Positions 1-7,469 of a DNA stretch of 64,000 nt are shown here, piece by piece (the stretch's first letter is position 1; each line of letters starts with the position of its first letter). The position numbers and the translations under genes were made by a program. The stretch is taken from assembly GCF_019668465.1 (NCBI RefSeq), contig NZ_AP024828.1, positions 868,001 through 932,000 on the forward strand. Reading direction: 5' to 3'. The notes beneath the pieces are model-generated. The model was not told the DNA's origin. It saw nothing but the letters and a program-made list of their open reading frames with translations, and ran no database searches. This stretch comes from Mycobacterium senriense (lineage in GTDB: Bacteria > Actinomycetota > Actinomycetes > Mycobacteriales > Mycobacteriaceae).

Positions 1-565
1 GGAAGGCGACCCGGTAGGAACCCCGCAGGGGCCGGTTCACCTGGGCGACCAGGTTGTTGTACCGGGTGGCCCGCGGGCTCTCACCCAAATTGATCAGGCC
101 ACCGGACAGCTTGAACAGCAGCAGCCGCCAGCCGTCCGACGGCGGCGGGGCGACCGGCCGCAGCAGCATGCCGGTGGACAGCTCCGGGTACGGCGTGTGC
201 GGCAGGTGCTCCGGCCGCTGCGGCGGGGGGCCCTGGACCTGGGTGGGCGGCGCGTCCTGACGGTCGTAGTAGGCGCCGTACGCGGTCGGGTCGACCCGCG
301 GGATGCCGGTCATCGGCGTGGGGTCCCACGGCGGCATGCCACCCGGCCTGGGCGCCGTGGGCGGCACGGCCTGCTGGCGCTCGGGTCCGGGAACGCGTCG
401 TTCGGTGCGGAATCCGGCGAAGGCGCGGGTCGGTGCGTCGTCGCCGCCCGACTGGGCCTTCGGCTCCGCGCCCTCCTGCTGGTCCGGCGCCGACGCTGTC
501 TGTGGAGGTATTTGCGTGGTCGGTTGTTCGGGCGACCCCACGCCCGTCGTCGGATGCTCGGTCAC
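1..565 (-). CDS. MinD/ParA-like protein, N-terminal part (Rv0530-like)
   Basis: Only the first 188 codons are in the window; the gene runs off the left edge. The start is a GTG preceded by an AAGGGGGAG ribosome binding site about 5 nt upstream. The first 130 residues are rich in Pro, Gln and Thr and look disordered. They lead into the segment GWRLLLFKLSGGLINLGESP, which resembles the linker that precedes the P-loop ATPase domain in mycobacterial EspI/Rv3888c/Rv0530-type proteins. The ATPase domain itself would lie outside the window, so the family call rests on this segment and on its position after the cytochrome c maturation genes. Function unknown. Confidence 0.7.
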   Translation of the reverse strand, partial: MTEHPTTGVGSPEQPTTQIPPQTASAPDQQEGAEPKAQSGGDDAPTRAFAGFRTERRVPGPERQQAVPPTAPRPGGMPPWDPTPMTGIPRVDPTAYGAYYDRQDAPPTQVQGPPPQRPEHLPHTPYPELSTGMLLRPVAPPPSDGWRLLLFKLSGGLINLGESPRATRYNNLVAQVNRPLRGSYRVAF

Positions 566-628
566 TGCACTCCCCCTTGTTGTGCGTTATTCGGCATGTC
601 GTCCATTAATCGGGCCGGTTGTGCACCG

Positions 629-1612
629 TCACCCGACGCCCGCATAAGAATGCAGACCCACAGTGACCAGGTTAACGAAGAACAAATTGAACACCATGGC
701 CACAAACCCTGCGACATTGATCCAGGCGGCTTTCCTGTCCCGCCATCCCGCCGTCGACCTGGCGTGCAGATATGCGGCGTAGATCACCCAGGCGACAAAT
801 GACACAGTCTCTTTGGGATCCCAGCCCCAATATCTGCCCCAGGCCTCTTCGGCCCAGATGGCACCGAAAATTACTCCGAAACCGAACACCGGAAAGGCAA
901 AAATCGTCGTGCGATACGCGATGCGGTCGAGGGTCTGCGCGTCGGGGAACCGCTGGACCAGCCGGCTCAACGCGCTGTGCTCGGTGCGGTCGGGGTCTCC
1001 CAGCGGCGACGTCCGCAGCAGGAACAGGATGCTGGCGATGCCGGCGACCAGGAAGACGCCCGATCCCAAGCTGACCACCGACACGTGGATGGGCAGCCAG
1101 TAGGACTGCAGCGCGGGCATCACCGGCGCGGCGTTGGTGTAGAGCCAGCGCCCGGACACCGTGAGCAGGATCAGGACCGGCAGCAGCAGGAATACCCACA
1201 GCGGGCGGTATTGCGGGCGGCGCAGCACGACCGCCCCGGCGATCAACCCGCACAGGCAGGTCAGGTTGATGAATTCGTACATGTTGCCCCAGGGCACCCG
1301 CAGGGTGGCCAGGCCGCGCAGCACCAGGCAGGCCAGCAGCAGCCCGATGCCCAGGTACACCACGGACAGCCCGGCACGGCCGACGCGCTCGTCGACCGGG
1401 CGGCCGGTCGCCTCTTCCACGACGCCGGGGGTTACGGAGTCGGCGCTGACGGCACCGGCCGGCACCCGGGCGCGCTGATCCGCCCGGCGCCCGCCTGCGT
1501 AGGCCAGCTCGAAGGCCAGCAGCAGCAGCGCGATGACGAGGGCCACCACCGCCGACGTGAACGCCCAGTCGGAGTAGCGCGCCAGCTCGATGTTGACGTG
1601 CACCGTATTCAT
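629..1612 (-). CDS. ccsA: cytochrome c biogenesis protein CcsA/CcsB (system II)
   Basis: 327-residue polytopic membrane protein that, with ResB, carries heme across the membrane and attaches it to apocytochrome c. The tryptophan-rich motif WGRYWGWDPKE lies at about residues 258-268, which is the signature WWD heme-handling domain of the family. Hydrophobic helices flank it, and a conserved-type His occurs near the C-terminus in LHSYAGVG. The ATG overlaps the TGA of resB in an ATGA junction, so the two are translationally coupled. It is the last gene of the four-gene maturation cluster. Named ccsA in M. tuberculosis (Rv0529); some databases call the same protein CcsB. Confidence 0.95.
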   Translation of the reverse strand: MNTVHVNIELARYSDWAFTSAVVALVIALLLLAFELAYAGGRRADQRARVPAGAVSADSVTPGVVEEATGRPVDERVGRAGLSVVYLGIGLLLACLVLRGLATLRVPWGNMYEFINLTCLCGLIAGAVVLRRPQYRPLWVFLLLPVLILLTVSGRWLYTNAAPVMPALQSYWLPIHVSVVSLGSGVFLVAGIASILFLLRTSPLGDPDRTEHSALSRLVQRFPDAQTLDRIAYRTTIFAFPVFGFGVIFGAIWAEEAWGRYWGWDPKETVSFVAWVIYAAYLHARSTAGWRDRKAAWINVAGFVAMVFNLFFVNLVTVGLHSYAGVG

Positions 1613-3288
1613 TTGACGTCCACCTCAGGACTCCTCTTGGACGCTGCGGCCGTCGCGTCGCCGTCCGACGCGGTGGGTGTCTCGGCGCGAGCGGCGCCGA
1701 GGCCGGTCAACAGCCGCTCGGAGATTCGCTCGAACTCGTCGCCCCAACCCGAGTTGTCGGTGCGCGCCAGGCCACCCAGTTCGACGTTCACCGTACCGGG
1801 CGACCCGCCGGCGTCCGGCGTCAGACGGACCCACACCCGGCGGCGGCGCACCAGCAGCGACACCACCAGACCGCCCATCATCGTGATCGCGAAGAAGAGC
1901 ACCCAGGTTTGACCTGGGTCGTGCGAGACCTGCAGGTTGACGAACGGGACGGCGCCGTCGAAGCGGATCACGGTGCCGGCCGCGGGACCCTGATCGATCC
2001 GGACCGACTGGCCCGCACGCAGGTTGACCCGCTTCTCCTTGGTCAGCCGGTGCTGCTCGATCAGGCGGGGGTCCAGGGTGAATAGCGACTGGGGCCGCCC
2101 GGTGTCCAGCCCGGTGTCGCCGCGGTAGATGTCGACGGCCACCGCGGGGGCGTCGAGCGCCGGGAAGCGCGAGGACAACAGCGTGCCTTCGAGCTGCTCG
2201 GTCGGGGCCAGCAGACCCTGGATGGCGATCTCGTGGTTGCGGCGCTCCGCGGCGTTGGGGTAGCTGCCGGCGGGCGGGTCGATGCGCACCACACCCGACG
2301 AGAGCAGGGTCTGCGGGTTGTCGGGTCGCCATTGCACGGTCGCGGTCCGGATCTGCCCGTCCGGGTAGGTGACGCTGAAGCTGGGCGCGTAGCCGTGGCC
2401 CTGCAGGTACACCCGGTCGCCGGCGAGCCGCAGCGGGTGGTTGACCTCCAGCCGGTAGGGCCGCCAGGTGTTGGCGGTCAGGTCCCGGCCGGACTGGTAG
2501 TCGATGTTCGCGGCGAACGAGGTGGCCTGCCCCGACGGCAGATAGTGCGCCGCGAAGTCGTCGACCCGGATGCACAGCGGGTGCAGCGAGGTGCCGTCGA
2601 CGGTGTTGCCGGCCCGAAATGAGTCGAACGCGGCAGGTGAGGCCGAGCAGAAGCCGGGTCCGCCGTCGGCGATGACGATGACGTTGCCCTCGTAGCCGAA
2701 CAGCTTGCCGACGGCGACCGCGACCAGCAGGCCCAGCAGCGAGAAGTGGAAGACGATGTTGCCGAACTCGCGCAGGTAGCCCTTCTCGGCGGACACCTCG
2801 GCGACCTCGGCACCGGCCGGCTCGGTGCCGTCCTGGTGCCGGATGGCGGTGCGCCAGCCGCGCAGCCGTCCGGCCAGCGTGTTGGCCAGGGCGTTCAGCT
2901 CGTCGGGCCCGGCCTGAACCTGGTGACTGGCGTACTTGGGCAGCCGGGACAGGTTGCGCGGGGCGGGCACCGGGGTGGACCGCAGGCTGCGGAAGTGCTC
3001 GATCATCCGCGGGGTGAGGCAGCCGACCAGCGACACGAACAGCAGCACGTAGATGGCGGTGAACCAGAAGCTGGAGAACACGTTGAAGGCCTGCAACCGA
3101 TCCAGCCACGGCCCGATCACCCGGTGGGCCTTCAGATAGTCGTCGACCTTGCCGGCGTTGAGGTTGCGCTGCGGCAGCAGCGCCCCCGGTATCGCGCCGA
3201 GTGCGAGCAGGAACAACAGCACCAGCGCGGTGCCCATCGAGGTCAGCGCGCGCCAGGTGTTGCGGCTCCATGCGAAAAGGTGCCTCAA
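1609..3288 (-). CDS. resB: cytochrome c biogenesis protein ResB
   Basis: About 559 residues; partner of CcsA in system II cytochrome c maturation. Near the N-terminus the sequence NTWRALTSMGTALVLLFLLA begins the first membrane helix. More helices follow around residues 70-95 and 190-210, then a long extracytoplasmic domain, then a final helix near residue 490, the usual ResB layout. No ATG lies at the expected position. The chosen start is a TTG at 3288 that overlaps the TGA of ccdA, which gives a length close to the M. tuberculosis homologue Rv0528. The open frame continues upstream through ccdA in another frame, which I consider non-coding. The exact start is uncertain. Confidence 0.9.
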   Translation of the reverse strand: MRHLFAWSRNTWRALTSMGTALVLLFLLALGAIPGALLPQRNLNAGKVDDYLKAHRVIGPWLDRLQAFNVFSSFWFTAIYVLLFVSLVGCLTPRMIEHFRSLRSTPVPAPRNLSRLPKYASHQVQAGPDELNALANTLAGRLRGWRTAIRHQDGTEPAGAEVAEVSAEKGYLREFGNIVFHFSLLGLLVAVAVGKLFGYEGNVIVIADGGPGFCSASPAAFDSFRAGNTVDGTSLHPLCIRVDDFAAHYLPSGQATSFAANIDYQSGRDLTANTWRPYRLEVNHPLRLAGDRVYLQGHGYAPSFSVTYPDGQIRTATVQWRPDNPQTLLSSGVVRIDPPAGSYPNAAERRNHEIAIQGLLAPTEQLEGTLLSSRFPALDAPAVAVDIYRGDTGLDTGRPQSLFTLDPRLIEQHRLTKEKRVNLRAGQSVRIDQGPAAGTVIRFDGAVPFVNLQVSHDPGQTWVLFFAITMMGGLVVSLLVRRRRVWVRLTPDAGGSPGTVNVELGGLARTDNSGWGDEFERISERLLTGLGAARAETPTASDGDATAAASKRSPEVDVK

Positions 3289-4064
3289 ATCGGCAACCTC
3301 ACGTCGGACACGAACGCGTCGCGCAGCCAGGAGATGAAGTCGTTCCACACCCCGGTGACCAGCAGCGCGCCGACCGTGATCAGCAGGACGCCGCCGAAGA
3401 TCTGGATGGCCCGGGTGTGCCGGCGCAGCCAGCCCAGGCCCCCCACCGCGCCCGCCGAGCCGAACGCCAGCAGCACGAACGGGATGCCCAGGCCCAGGCA
3501 GTAGGCGATCACCAGCACGATTCCGCGCGCCACGCTGGCGCCGTCGGTGGCCGAGGCGACGGTGATCACGCCGGCCAGCGTCGGTCCCAGGCACGGCGTC
3601 CAGCCCAGCGCGAACACCGCGCCCAGCACCGGCGCGCCAGCGACCGTGCTCAGCTGCCGCGGGCTGAACCGGGCCTGCCGTTGCAGGGCCGGGATGAGGC
3701 CGACGAATACCAGCCCCATCACGATGGTCAGCACTCCCCCGGCCCGCTGCAGCAGCAGTTGGTTGGTGATCAGCGTGGTCGTCATGCCCAGGACGGCGAC
3801 GGTGCCGAGCACGAACACGGTGGTGAATCCGGCGACGAACAACGCCGCGGATCCCGCGACCCGCCAGCGGGCGCCCGGCGGGGCCTTAATCGCGCCTTCC
3901 GGTGGCTGTTCGTCCACGCCGACGACGGCGGCCAGGTACGACAGGTAGCCGGGCACCAGCGGCACCACGCACGGCGAGGCGAACGACACCAGCCCCGCCA
4001 GCAGGCACGCACCGAGCGCGACCAGGAGCGGTCCGGCGGCGGCGATCTGGGTGAATCCGGTCAT
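3285..4064 (-). CDS. ccdA: cytochrome c biogenesis protein CcdA (thiol electron transporter)
   Basis: 259-residue membrane protein that passes reducing equivalents from cytoplasmic thioredoxin to extracytoplasmic thiol proteins. It has the two paired-cysteine segments typical of CcdA, SFASPCVVPLVPGY near residue 31 and GWTPCLGPTL in the second half, with six hydrophobic segments. The gene lies between the thioredoxin-like lipoprotein, its likely electron acceptor, and resB, with which it overlaps. Homologue of Rv0527. Confidence 0.95.
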   Translation of the reverse strand: MTGFTQIAAAGPLLVALGACLLAGLVSFASPCVVPLVPGYLSYLAAVVGVDEQPPEGAIKAPPGARWRVAGSAALFVAGFTTVFVLGTVAVLGMTTTLITNQLLLQRAGGVLTIVMGLVFVGLIPALQRQARFSPRQLSTVAGAPVLGAVFALGWTPCLGPTLAGVITVASATDGASVARGIVLVIAYCLGLGIPFVLLAFGSAGAVGGLGWLRRHTRAIQIFGGVLLITVGALLVTGVWNDFISWLRDAFVSDVRLPI

Positions 4065-4080
4065 CGCGGTTCCAGGCCCG

Positions 4081-4716
4081 TCACGGTGCCGCCTTGCCGG
4101 CCGGGGTCGGCGAGCCCTCGCCGGCCAGTCGCTGCACCACCGGCTGCAGGTCGGCCGCCAGCAGTTCGCGCAAGAAGACCGCGGCGACGCGGTGCCGGCG
4201 GTCCAGGACGAGGGTGGACGGGATCACGGTGGTGGGGTATTTGCCGCCGAACGCGATGAGGGTGCGCATCGCCGGGTCGTAGATGGACGGGAACGTCACC
4301 TGGCGGTCGTTGACGAAGTCCAGCGCGGCCTGCCGGTTGTTGTCCCGGACGTCGATGCCCAGGAAGGACACCCCGGCGCCGCGGGTGGCGTCGTACACCT
4401 GCTGCAGCTGGGTGACCTCGGCCCGGCACGGCCCGCACCACTGCCCCCAGATGTTGATGACCACGACCCGGCCGGCGAAGATCGGGTCGTCCAGCGACAG
4501 CGTGTGCGCGGGGTCGGCCAGGTCGGGTCCGGCCAGCGGGCCGGGGCGGCCGCGGCTGGACGGCGGGTCGTAGTAGATATCGGTCTTGCCGCCGGGCGAG
4601 ACGAATTCGAAGGTGCCGCCCTGCGCGACGGCGTCGTGCCCGGAGGAGCAGCCAAGCAGGCCGGGGAGCAGTGCCGCCAGCACGGCCCCGGCCATCGCCT
4701 GTCGTCGCGCGGTCAA
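4081..4716 (-). CDS. thioredoxin-like lipoprotein of cytochrome c maturation (Rv0526-like)
   Basis: Predicted exported thiol-disulfide reductase (ResA/TlpA type) of about 211 residues. An N-terminal hydrophobic stretch ends in the lipobox-like LLPGLLGCSSG. The redox motif WCGPC is in the context NIWGQWCGPCRAEVTQL, and the thioredoxin cis-Pro region is in TTVIPSTLVLD. The TTG at 4716 is preferred because a strong GAGGAGGAG ribosome binding site lies about 7 nt upstream. ATG codons at 4734 and 4749 also exist, but they lie inside the Shine-Dalgarno region or inside a dispersed repeat. It likely reduces apocytochrome c cysteines with electrons from CcdA. Confidence 0.9.
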   Translation of the reverse strand: MTARRQAMAGAVLAALLPGLLGCSSGHDAVAQGGTFEFVSPGGKTDIYYDPPSSRGRPGPLAGPDLADPAHTLSLDDPIFAGRVVVINIWGQWCGPCRAEVTQLQQVYDATRGAGVSFLGIDVRDNNRQAALDFVNDRQVTFPSIYDPAMRTLIAFGGKYPTTVIPSTLVLDRRHRVAAVFLRELLAADLQPVVQRLAGEGSPTPAGKAAP

Positions 4717-4729
4717 GGCGCCACTCCTC

Positions 4730-4775
4730 CTCATCGCTTCGCTCTGCATCGTCGTCGGCGCGCGATCAACGCGCC
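4730..4775. repeat. dispersed intergenic repeat, copy 1
   Basis: A conserved 25-mer starting CTCATCGCTTCGCTCTGC is followed by an inverted repeat GGCGCG-N7-CGCGCC at 4757-4775. The loop holds the TGA of the upstream phosphoglycerate-mutase-like gene, and the other end supplies the GAGG that begins the Shine-Dalgarno of the next gene. A second copy with the same arrangement is at 45897-45940. It looks like a REP-type element placed between co-directional genes. Confidence 0.7.
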
Positions 4776-5374
4776 GCCGGTTCGCTGTACTCGACGTCGG
4801 CCAACCGGTCGCCGTCGTAGACCAGGGTCGTCACCGACGCGAGCCCGCACTCCCGCCGCCGCGGGTCGTGCCACAGTCGCCGGCCGGTCACGTGCAGCCG
4901 CAGCGTCCAGACCGGGAGTTGGTGGCTGACGCACACCACCTCGTGGCCGGCGCCGCGGGCGCGGGCCTTATCCACGGCCGTCTGCATCCGGGCCGCGATC
5001 TCGGCGTACGGCTCACCCCAGGACGGCCGGAACGGGTTGCGCAGTTGCCACCACACCCGAGGGTCGCGCCAGGCGCCGTCGCCCGGGCTGACCCGTTTGC
5101 CTTGGAAGAAGTTGGCCGATTCGATCAGGTCTGGGTCGGTGTCCACGGCCAAACCGTGCTTGGCGGCGATGGGCGCGGCGGTCTCCTGGGCCCGTTCCAG
5201 CGGCGAGGCGATCACCGCGACGATGTCGCGGTGAGCCAGCGCGTCGGCCACCGCGGCCGCCTGGGCGCGGCCGTTGTCGGACAGGTGAAATCCGGGCAGC
5301 CGCCCGTACAGGATGCCGCTCGGGTTGTAGACCTCGCCGTGCCGCACGACGTGCACCCGGGTGCGCTCGGCCAT
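4766..5374 (-). CDS. histidine phosphatase family protein (phosphoglycerate-mutase-like, Rv0525-like)
   Basis: 202-residue member of the histidine phosphatase superfamily. The catalytic histidine motif is VVRHGEV near residue 10, followed by the family pattern GRLPGFHLSDNGRAQA. A second-half segment reading VVCVSHQLPVWTL carries the second catalytic His. The substrate is not evident, and true glycolytic mutase activity is unlikely because gpmA is elsewhere in the window. The ATG overlaps the hemL stop by one base (TGATG), so it is probably co-transcribed with hemL. It lies between heme synthesis and cytochrome c maturation genes. Confidence 0.9.
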   Translation of the reverse strand: MAERTRVHVVRHGEVYNPSGILYGRLPGFHLSDNGRAQAAAVADALAHRDIVAVIASPLERAQETAAPIAAKHGLAVDTDPDLIESANFFQGKRVSPGDGAWRDPRVWWQLRNPFRPSWGEPYAEIAARMQTAVDKARARGAGHEVVCVSHQLPVWTLRLHVTGRRLWHDPRRRECGLASVTTLVYDGDRLADVEYSEPAAR

Positions 5375-6723
5375 CAAGACTTCCCTTCCTCGGCCCGCGC
5401 GGCGGCCCTGGCCGCGGCGGGCAGGGCGCCGGCGATCCGGTCGAACGCGTTGTCGTCGAGCGCGGAGGAGACGAACCACGCCTCGAAGGCGCTGCACGGC
5501 GGGTAGACGCCCGCGTCCAGCAGCGCATGGAAGAACGGCGGATACCGCCAGGTCTGGGTGGCCCGCGCGGACGCGAAGTCCGTCACCGGGGTTTCGGAGA
5601 AGAACACGCTCAGCATGTTGCCGGCCCGCGGAAGCTGATGCGCCACACCGGCATTCGTGAGTGCCTCGGAGAACAGCCCGGCCAGGCGATCGGCGTTGGC
5701 ATCCAGTGTGGCGTAGGCCGCGGCGTCGGCGTTGCGCAACGTGGCCAGCCCGGCCGCCATCGCCACCGGGTTACCCGACAGCGTGCCGGCCTGATACACC
5801 GGCCCCAGCGGCGCCAGCCGTTCCATCACCTCGGCCCGCCCGCCGAACGCGGCGGCCGGCAGGCCCCCGCTCATCACCTTGCCGAAGGTGAACAGGTCGG
5901 CCTCGACGGGATCGATTCCGTACCAACCACTTCGGCTGACCCGGAAGCCGGTCATCACCTCGTCGATGATCAGCAGCGCGCCGTGCTCGGCGGTGATCGC
6001 GCGCAGCGCCGCGTTGTAGCCGGGTGCGGGTGGGACCACGCCCATGTTGCCGGGGCTGGCCTCGGTGATCACCGCCGCGATCTGGTCGCCGAACCGGGCG
6101 AAGCTCTGTCGCACGCCGTCGAGGTCGTTGTAGGGCAACACGATCGTGTCGGCCGCCGTCGCGCCGGTGACTCCCGGCGAGGACGGCAGGCCCAGCGTCG
6201 CCACCCCGGAGCCCGCGTCGGCGAGCAACGCGTCGACATGGCCGTGGTAGCAGCCGGAGAACTTGATCACCTTCGCGCGGCCGGTGAAGCCGCGGGCCAG
6301 CCGCACCGCGCTCATGGTCGCCTCGGTGCCGGAGTTGACCAGCCGGATCCGCTCGACCGGCGCCACCCGCCCGATCATTTCGGCGGCCAGCTCGCTCTCG
6401 GCCGGCGTGGGCGCCCCGAACGACAGACCCGAGGCGGCGGCCTTGGCGACGGCCTCCACGACGGCCGGGTGCGCGTGACCCAGGATCATCGGGCCCCACG
6501 AGCAGACCAGGTCCACGTACTGATTGCCGTCGGCGTCGGTCAGCCGGCACCCGCGCGCCTCGGTGATGAACGGCGGCGTCCCGCCCACCGCGCTGAACGC
6601 GCGGACCGGCGAGTTCACCCCACCGGGAATGACGGCGCAGGCATCCTCGAACAACCGCGCCGAGGCCGCCGTGGCCCGCGGGGCCCCGGTGGCGTGCGCG
6701 GTCGCCTGATCACTGCTTCCCAT
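5374..6723 (-). CDS. hemL: glutamate-1-semialdehyde 2,1-aminomutase
   Basis: 449 residues, normal family length. A PLP enzyme that converts glutamate-1-semialdehyde to 5-aminolevulinate, the second step of the C5 tetrapyrrole route whose first enzyme, HemA, is encoded at 25951. Visible motifs: [11 protein letters not shown] near the N-terminus, the PLP-phosphate segment [18 protein letters not shown] with the PLP-binding Asp, and [16 protein letters not shown] with the Schiff-base Lys. It is the first gene of a leftward operon that continues into the cytochrome c maturation genes, linking heme supply to heme attachment. Divergent from the gene at 6904. Confidence 0.97.
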   Translation of the reverse strand: MGSSDQATAHATGAPRATAASARLFEDACAVIPGGVNSPVRAFSAVGGTPPFITEARGCRLTDADGNQYVDLVCSWGPMILGHAHPAVVEAVAKAAASGLSFGAPTPAESELAAEMIGRVAPVERIRLVNSGTEATMSAVRLARGFTGRAKVIKFSGCYHGHVDALLADAGSGVATLGLPSSPGVTGATAADTIVLPYNDLDGVRQSFARFGDQIAAVITEASPGNMGVVPPAPGYNAALRAITAEHGALLIIDEVMTGFRVSRSGWYGIDPVEADLFTFGKVMSGGLPAAAFGGRAEVMERLAPLGPVYQAGTLSGNPVAMAAGLATLRNADAAAYATLDANADRLAGLFSEALTNAGVAHQLPRAGNMLSVFFSETPVTDFASARATQTWRYPPFFHALLDAGVYPPCSAFEAWFVSSALDDNAFDRIAGALPAAARAAARAEEGKS

Positions 6724-6903
6724 GAGGACTAGTGTCCCAGCCCGCGCGGGCCATTCAACTACAGGGTGTAGCAGAACGTGCTAAAAGGGGGTGGCGCGGA
6801 CCCGGCGCCCGGGTTATTCGGCGTCCTGCCGCCTCTGCCACGAGACGCCATTGCTGCGCCACGCCGGGTTGTCTGGCCCGGTGCCTGCGAGTTGGATAGC
6901 GGT

Positions 6904-7299
6904 ATGCGACTCCCACAAGGACTTGCCCGGTTCAACCGTCACGTCACCAACCCGATTCAGCGGATGTGGGCCGGCTGGCTCCCGTCGTTTGGGATCGTCG
7001 AGCATGTCGGGCGGCGCTCGGGCAAGCCGTACCGTACACCGGTCAACGTGTTCACCACCGATGTCGAAGGCAAACCCGGGGTGGCCATCCTGCTGAGCTA
7101 CGGGCCCGACCGGGATTGGCTGAAGAATCTGAAGGCCGCGGGAGGCGGGCGGCTGCGCAGCAAGGGCAAGGAATTCGGCATCGCCGATCCGCGCGTGGTC
7201 GCCAAGGACGAGGCGGCGGCGTACGTAACGCCCGGCGTGCGAAGGATTTTCGCGAGGATTCCGTTCGAGCAAGCGGTGTTGCTCACGCGGACGCCCTGA
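6904..7299 (+). CDS. nitroreductase family deazaflavin-dependent oxidoreductase (Rv0523c-like)
   Basis: 131 residues. The pattern HVGRRSGKPYRTPVNVF followed by AILLSYGPDRDWLKNLKAAG is typical of the small split-barrel F420-binding proteins related to Ddn (DUF385). The strand containing GRRSG and the conserved DWLKNL helix are both present. The substrate is unknown. The ATG at 6904 gives the same length as the M. tuberculosis neighbour of hemL. An in-frame ATG 42 codons upstream would add a Pro-rich leader without the fold and is rejected. Confidence 0.85.
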   Translation: MRLPQGLARFNRHVTNPIQRMWAGWLPSFGIVEHVGRRSGKPYRTPVNVFTTDVEGKPGVAILLSYGPDRDWLKNLKAAGGGRLRSKGKEFGIADPRVVAKDEAAAYVTPGVRRIFARIPFEQAVLLTRTP

Positions 7300-7309
7300 C
7301 CACCGGGTG

Positions 7310-7414
7310 ATGCGGATCACGGCGATCGTCGAGCGGGCGGTCGGCCTGGACCGCGGCCGCCGCGGCGGGCCCGCCAATGCGGTGGTCAAAGCGATCGAAA
7401 GGCAATGGAGCTGA
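7310..7414 (+). pseudogene. possible remnant of an enolase-superfamily gene (N-terminal fragment)
   Basis: A 34-codon open frame reads MRITAIVERAVGL, then a Gly/Arg-rich stretch, then NAVVKAIERQ and a stop. The start resembles the N-terminal capping domain of mandelate racemase/muconate-lactonizing proteins, which often open with MRITAI..R.VPL and a downstream NA motif. Nothing recognisable follows. It is either a decayed fragment or a chance ORF between the F420-type reductase and the carboxylic acid reductase. Confidence 0.25.
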
Positions 7415-7469
7415 CTGGGCACAGCCAGGACGGGTATACGGCACACGCCGCGAGGAGAGGAGTCCGCCG

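Noticed and set aside
3289..3594. Upstream extension of resB through the ccdA region
   Set aside because: It overlaps well-conserved ccdA coding sequence in another frame, and the extension has no ResB similarity.
5527..6732. 401-codon open frame antisense to hemL
   Set aside because: Arg/Gly/His-rich shadow of a strongly conserved gene on the other strand; arises from GC-rich third positions and has no motif or ribosome binding site.
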